64,000 nucleotides of DNA from contig JAISED010000057.1 in assembly GCA_031264295.1 (NCBI GenBank), positions 1-64,000 on the forward strand, in the 5' to 3' direction. Both the position numbers and the translations under genes were made by a program. This document shows, in pieces, positions 59,520 through 64,000 of the stretch. How positions within the stretch are numbered: the first letter of the stretch is position 1; every line of letters starts with the position of its first letter. This stretch comes from Eubacteriales Family XIII. Incertae Sedis bacterium. Its GTDB lineage: Bacteria; Bacillota; Clostridia; Peptostreptococcales; Anaerovoracaceae. The notes beneath the pieces were generated by a model, which worked only from the letters and a program-made list of their open reading frames with translations, ran no database searches and was not told the origin of the DNA.

Positions 59520-59726
59520 CTATTCCATATCGGCAAAGATAGAGAGTATTTCCTCCGCCTTTTCCTGAATCATAACCTCAATAGCGCAGCCGGCGTGAGT
59601 TAACACATAATCACCCGGCGACGCTGAAACGATCCCGATATTTATATCCAAAATATTTCCGTTAAAATCGACCTTTGCCTCATTTCCGCTTACTGAGACG
59701 ACCCTTCCAGGCAACGCAATACACAT
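59520..59726 (-). CDS. hypC: HypC/HupF-family hydrogenase maturation chaperone
   Basis: 'MCIALPGRVVSVSGNEAKVDFNGNILDINIGIVSASPGDYVLTHAGCAIEVM' is a canonical HypC with N-terminal MC. Confidence 0.94.
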   Translation of the reverse strand: MCIALPGRVVSVSGNEAKVDFNGNILDINIGIVSASPGDYVLTHAGCAIEVMIQEKAEEILSIFADME

Positions 59727-59748
59727 CTCGGTCTCAAACTCCTTTGCT

Positions 59749-59997
59749 TTAACAACTGATAGTACTGAATTCAGTATTATCAGCCTTAAACGGCTCTTCC
59801 GGCGCCTGCTCTGCTAAATCCCGAGCGCCCTTCTTGCGCCTTCTGACGCACTCCGTCAATAAATATTCGATCTGCCCGTTGACAGATCTGAAATCATCTT
59901 CCGCCCAGGCAGCAAGGTCTTTATACAAACCCGCAGACAAACGCAGTGGGATCTGTTTCTTCTCGCTACCTTTCTTTTCATTGTCATTCGTATCCAT
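59749..59997 (-). CDS. Small Arc/ribbon-helix-helix-like DNA-binding protein
   Basis: 'KKQIPLRLSAGLYKDLAAWAEDDFRSVNGQIEYLLTECVRRRKK'. Confidence 0.75.
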   Translation of the reverse strand: MDTNDNEKKGSEKKQIPLRLSAGLYKDLAAWAEDDFRSVNGQIEYLLTECVRRRKKGARDLAEQAPEEPFKADNTEFSTISC

Positions 59998-60007
59998 GAG
60001 TGCTTAC

Positions 60008-61033
60008 TTAGTATATCGAACCGCTGTTGACTATGGGTTGGGCGTCCTTGTTGCCGCAGAGCACGACCAGCAGATTGCTCACCATGGCAGCCTTGCGTTC
60101 CTCATCAAGCTCTACAATGCCGTTGTTGCGGAGTTGGGCAAGCGCCATCTCCACCATATCCACAGCGCCCTTCACAATCGCAGCTCTCGCGTCGATTATA
60201 GCCGCCGCCTGCTGTCTCTGAAGCATCGCCGCAGCTATTTCAGGTGCATAAGCCAAATGCGTAATCCGCGCTTCGATAACTTCAAGCCCCGCCACATGCA
60301 CTTTGTCCTGTATCGCCACCTTCAATTTATCGGCGACCTCCTGACTGCTGCCCCTCAGCGAACCCTCATCGTCGTCGCCCGGCAGGTCGTAAGGATAGAG
60401 CCTTACAATATTCCGCAGCGCCGAATCACACTGTATCGACAAGAATTCACTGTAATTATCCACGCTGAATACAGCTTTGGCGGTGTTTACTACGCGCCAT
60501 ATCACGACAATCCCTATCTCTATAGGATTACCCATAAGATCATTTATCTTCTGCTTGTCGTTGTTTAATGTCATCGCTTTAAGGGATATCTTCTTGTTTA
60601 CATGCCTCACAGTTTTGGCGGTTTCCCCTTGATTAGCGTTCTTAAGTACCAGTTCCAGATTCAGTCCGCCTTCGGCGTGCCCGTCGTCGCCCGGCTTTGT
60701 CGCAGTTGCGAACGGATTTACGAAAAAGTAGCCCGGCCCTCTGAGCGTTCCGTAATACTTGCCGAATATGGTAAGCACATACGCCTCGTTCGGCTTCAGG
60801 ATTTTAAGCCCCGCGAAAAGCAAAGGCATGACAATCAGAAGGTATACTATCGACGCCGTCAGCATCAATATAGACGCCGGTCTGTATGTGACGGCCATCA
60901 GCACATAATAGATAATGCCTATGCACGCCGCAAGTGTAAGCAGACAGTTCAACAACAGGATCGCCATACCGTTTAAAGCCGGCGCCTGCTTTTCCTCGTT
61001 AACAACTTCATTTTGCACTTCGTCTTTAACCAT
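60008..61033 (-). CDS. SPFH/Band 7 (stomatin-like) membrane protein
   Basis: Two N-terminal TM helices, 'LKPNEAYVLTIFGKYYGTLRGPGYFFVNPF', 'EVIEARITHLAYAPEIAAAMLQRQQAAAIIDARAAIVKGAVDMVEMAL'. Confidence 0.9.
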   Translation of the reverse strand: MVKDEVQNEVVNEEKQAPALNGMAILLLNCLLTLAACIGIIYYVLMAVTYRPASILMLTASIVYLLIVMPLLFAGLKILKPNEAYVLTIFGKYYGTLRGPGYFFVNPFATATKPGDDGHAEGGLNLELVLKNANQGETAKTVRHVNKKISLKAMTLNNDKQKINDLMGNPIEIGIVVIWRVVNTAKAVFSVDNYSEFLSIQCDSALRNIVRLYPYDLPGDDDEGSLRGSSQEVADKLKVAIQDKVHVAGLEVIEARITHLAYAPEIAAAMLQRQQAAAIIDARAAIVKGAVDMVEMALAQLRNNGIVELDEERKAAMVSNLLVVLCGNKDAQPIVNSGSIY

Positions 61034-61148
61034 TTTTTTATTTCCCTTCTCTTACTCTTAATACCTGAGCGCGGCTGATATCATTATGATATCAAATTAA
61101 TATCTGATTGTCAATAGATTATTTTTTTTAAAAATCTCAAAATTTCTA

Positions 61149-61204
61149 TTGACAAAGTGGGTCTAATGCGTTAAACTCATGTTGTCGGGTTTAATAGATT
61201 AAAC
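61149..61204 (+). promoter_or_regulatory. Promoter with two BlaI-type operator dyads
   Basis: TTGACA (61149-61154), 17 bp, TAAACT (61172-61177). Dyads GTCTAATGCGTTAAAC (61161-61176) and GTTTAATAGATTAAAC (61189-61204). Confidence 0.7.
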
Positions 61205-61220
61205 CGAGGGAGGATATGAT

Positions 61221-61583
61221 ATGGAAAACTATAAACTTTATGACGGAGAATACAAGTTTATCTGCGTAATCTGGGACGCCGAGCCGATCGGTTCGATGAA
61301 GCTTGTACAGTTGTGCGATGAAAAACTCGGGTGGAAGAAATCTACGACTTTCACGATGCTTCGCAGGCTTGCGGAACGCGGGCTTGTACGGAATGAGAAA
61401 TCCGTAGTCACCAGCTTGATCAAGCGCGAACAAGTACAGCAGTATGAAATTGAATCATTGATGGATAAGATGTTCGACGGATCTGTGCCGTCATTTGTCG
61501 CCTCATTCCTACGGGGCAGGACGATTAGCGAGGCTGAGCTGCAAGAGATTCAGAGGATGATAGAGGAGGCGACGGAGCGATGA
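61221..61583 (+). CDS. BlaI/MecI/CopY-family repressor
   Basis: 'EYKFICVIWDAEPIGSMKLVQLCDEKLGWKKSTTFTMLRRLAERGLVRNEKSVVTSLI'. Confidence 0.88.
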   Translation: MENYKLYDGEYKFICVIWDAEPIGSMKLVQLCDEKLGWKKSTTFTMLRRLAERGLVRNEKSVVTSLIKREQVQQYEIESLMDKMFDGSVPSFVASFLRGRTISEAELQEIQRMIEEATER

Positions 61584-62797
61584 ATACAATAAACGCTGTC
61601 AGGGATATATTTCCGCATATTATCGAAATGAGCATAGTCGGCGGAATCGCGGTAGTGGCTGTTGTTCTGGCGAGGCGCTTGCTCAGACGCGCGCCGAAGA
61701 TATACTCTTACGCGCTTTGGGCGGTAGTTATATTCAGCCTGCTATGTCCGTTCAGACCCCAGAGTCCATTCGGGCTTATGCCCGATTCAGGGGCTATTTT
61801 AGAAGCGGCGATTGGGACATTGCACTCTGTGGCGGAGTACAAGGATACTGAGATGAAGCAAGCGGGTGAGATGGTGTATGATCTGCCTGAAAACGCAGAA
61901 ATAGATTATTCTATCGCGCCTCCGAACGCTGCGCCCTACAGCGCTATAGCACATATATATGAATGGCTTGACCGCTATGGCGCTGCGATATGGTTGCTGG
62001 GCGTCTGTCTTCTCGTATGGCGCGCAACAATAAATTACACTAAACTGAAAAGGGATCTGTGTTTCGCGACGAAGTGGCGCGGCGGAAATGAAGTGTGCGA
62101 ATTCGAACGAATCCCCGGCATTCATGACAATGTCTACGAAACCGATCAGATCCATTCGCCATTTGTGCTTGGGTTTATACATCCGAAGATATATCTGCCC
62201 GTCGCCATGCCCGAAAGCGAGGTCGGTTTTATCCTGCGGCATGAGGGAACACATATCAGGCGGCTGGATTACCTTGTGAAACCTGTGGCTTTCATCACCC
62301 TTGCCATCCACTGGTTCAACCCGCTCGTATGGCTGGCGTATTATCTCATTAGTAAAGATATGGAAATGTCATGCGATGAGTCTGTGCTGAAAGAAACGGA
62401 CGGAACGGGTTATTCCAAGGCGCTGCTTTCTTTTGCTGCGGGTGGGCGTCCGGCGGCATTGTCACCTGTTGCTTTCGGCGAGGTCAGTACAAAAGAACGC
62501 ATTAAAAACGTGCTTAATTTCCGTCAACCCTCACGATGGATCAGTGCGGCGGCCTTTATCCTTGTACTGGCGCTGACTGTGGGTATTGCTATGAACAGGT
62601 CGAATGATGGATCTGCGGAACATGAAGGCGAGGCATATACACAAGAAACACCTTACGTCAGTCATGCGTCGGCAGAAAAGAGATATATATTAGTAGAAAG
62701 TACAGGAAACGCCATAGACATAGAACCAAACGCATATGATTACGTGCATAGCGACGATGGTAGGACATACAGGTTGGAAGAGATTATAGAGAAGTAG
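61580..62797 (+). CDS. BlaR1-family M56 membrane metallopeptidase
   Basis: 'HSPFVLGFIHPKIYLPVAMPESEVGFILRHEGTHIRRLDYLVKPVAFITLAIHWFNPLVWLAYYLISKDMEMSCDESVL'. Confidence 0.92.
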   Translation: MNTINAVRDIFPHIIEMSIVGGIAVVAVVLARRLLRRAPKIYSYALWAVVIFSLLCPFRPQSPFGLMPDSGAILEAAIGTLHSVAEYKDTEMKQAGEMVYDLPENAEIDYSIAPPNAAPYSAIAHIYEWLDRYGAAIWLLGVCLLVWRATINYTKLKRDLCFATKWRGGNEVCEFERIPGIHDNVYETDQIHSPFVLGFIHPKIYLPVAMPESEVGFILRHEGTHIRRLDYLVKPVAFITLAIHWFNPLVWLAYYLISKDMEMSCDESVLKETDGTGYSKALLSFAAGGRPAALSPVAFGEVSTKERIKNVLNFRQPSRWISAAAFILVLALTVGIAMNRSNDGSAEHEGEAYTQETPYVSHASAEKRYILVESTGNAIDIEPNAYDYVHSDDGRTYRLEEIIEK

Positions 62798-62869
62798 GCG
62801 TATAAGCGAGTGAAGTTAACGGAGAGAGGCAGGCGTATAAGCGAGTGTAGTTAATATAGAGAGGCAGGT
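62796..62869. repeat. 37-bp tandem duplication between BlaR1 and ABC genes
   Basis: AGGCGTATAAGCGAGTG(A/T)AGTTAA...GAGAGGC occurs twice. Confidence 0.85.
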
Positions 62870-63533
62870 GGATATGATAAATGTAAACGATGTAAGCTAT
62901 AATTATGTCAGCAAGTACCATACTGTAGAGGCCTTGAAAAATGTCTCTTGCAAGTTCGAAAACGGTATGCTGTATTCGATCATAGGACCTTCAGGCAGCG
63001 GCAAGACCACACTTCTTTCACTATTGGCGGGGCTTGACCTGCCGACAAGCGGAGAGATTTTCATAGATAACGTTAGCATGTCGTCTATGGATCGTGACAA
63101 GTACAGGCGTGAACAGGCGGCGGTCATATATCAATCCTTCAATTTATTCCCCTTGCTTACGGCGAAAGAAAACATCATGTTCCCCATGTTGTTAAAGGGG
63201 ATGAACAAAGCTGAAGCGGGGCGTATAGCGACAGAATACGCCGAAGATGTGGGCTTGAGAGAAGTGCTCCTGTCTAAAAGGCCGCTATTGCTTAGCGGAG
63301 GGGAACAGCAGCGCGTGGCTATCGCAAGGGCATTGGCGATAGGCGGCGATATCTTGCTGGCAGATGAGCCTACGGGAAATCTCGACGAGGAAAACGGCAA
63401 AGTGATAATGAGCATTCTGAAGCGGCTGACCCACGAAAATGATTATCTGTGCATTATGATCACCCACAATACAGAGATGGCGGAACAGTCCGATCGGGTT
63501 TACGCTATTAAGGACGGCCGCGTTGTGTCTTGA
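62868..63533 (+). CDS. ABC transporter ATP-binding protein (MacB/LolD-type export)
   Basis: Walker A '[23 protein letters not shown]', 'LLSGGEQQRVAIARALA', 'ILLADEPTGNLDEENG'. Confidence 0.92.
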   Translation: MDMINVNDVSYNYVSKYHTVEALKNVSCKFENGMLYSIIGPSGSGKTTLLSLLAGLDLPTSGEIFIDNVSMSSMDRDKYRREQAAVIYQSFNLFPLLTAKENIMFPMLLKGMNKAEAGRIATEYAEDVGLREVLLSKRPLLLSGGEQQRVAIARALAIGGDILLADEPTGNLDEENGKVIMSILKRLTHENDYLCIMITHNTEMAEQSDRVYAIKDGRVVS

Positions 63534-63557
63534 TGCGACGGGTTTTAAGTGTGGAGA

Positions 63558-64000
63558 ATGGCTAATAACATGAAATTCACAATATCTTTAGCTTTACTGA
63601 ACATTAGAAGGCGCATCGCGACCAGCGCCCTTGCCATCGCCGTATGCGCCGCAACGGTAGTGCTCCTTGCCGTCTATTTCGGGAATATAAGCGCGGGGCA
63701 GAGGCAGCTTACCAATCTGACAGAGTCGATACCGGTGGTGGCTCGTGTAAGCAACCTGATCGGTACGCAGGTCACAGGCTTGCAGATAAAACATGAACGG
63801 ATGCAGGAGATAAAGCGTCTTGAGAATATCAGCGAGTTTCGCTGCACTGTAAACCTGATGGGCGAATACACAGCAGACGCCGCAGGCAGAGCAGACGCGC
63901 ATGATATAAATATGCTTGGGGTAAATGGCATAGACGCGTTTCCGGCTTTGTCCGCCGGGGCTATTTCGATGGAAGACGGCGTGGGTTTGGATTTCCTCGA
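63558..64000 (+). CDS. ABC transporter permease, 3' end outside window
   Basis: Open frame from the ATG at 63558 (MANNMKFTISLALLNIRRRIATSALAIAVCAATVVLLAVYFGNISAGQRQL...) with an FtsX/MacB-like N-terminus; not in the ORF track because no stop is reached. Confidence 0.75.
   Translation, partial: MANNMKFTISLALLNIRRRIATSALAIAVCAATVVLLAVYFGNISAGQRQLTNLTESIPVVARVSNLIGTQVTGLQIKHERMQEIKRLENISEFRCTVNLMGEYTADAAGRADAHDINMLGVNGIDAFPALSAGAISMEDGVGLDFL

Overview
This is a 64 kb bacterial (Firmicutes/Clostridia-like) window, read by eye from the sequence and the supplied ORF track with no database search. Main contents: (1) A large L-rhamnose utilisation region at about 1.7-41.3 kb. It holds a 2-oxoacid dehydrogenase complex (fused E1, E3, E2), a Zn-dehydrogenase, a PHP protein, an SDR, a DeoR regulator, a sugar-binding lipoprotein with a YesM/YesN-type two-component system, an L-fucose/arabinose-isomerase-like protein, a 3138-aa secreted protein with two GH78 alpha-L-rhamnosidase modules, rhaA, a class II aldolase and rhaB. 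(2) A decayed, repeat-bounded insertion at 13.5-17.3 kb with a broken BlaR1, BlaI and an XRE remnant. (3) A Panacea-type toxin/antitoxin candidate at 20.9-21.8 kb. (4) The best candidate for an undescribed system: a divergent nitrogenase-like cluster at 41.26-52.65 kb. It has one NifH-like reductase, two different NifD/NifK-like pairs, a polar amino-acid ABC transporter and a MATE exporter. No nifB/nifE/nifN is visible in the window, and the two operons diverge from a structured, operator-rich intergenic region. (5) A secreted GH3 enzyme with two tandem C-terminal modules that I could not assign. (6) hypC/hypD without the rest of a hydrogenase locus, an SPFH + RHH pair, and an intact BlaI/BlaR1-ABC module running off the right edge. 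Repeat signals include a 163-bp MITE-like element with a short derivative 32 kb away, a recurring ACTGARYTCAGT palindrome, and several 30-37 bp tandem repeats both between and inside genes. I did not see rRNA, tRNA or CRISPR loci, but I could not search systematically for tRNAs.
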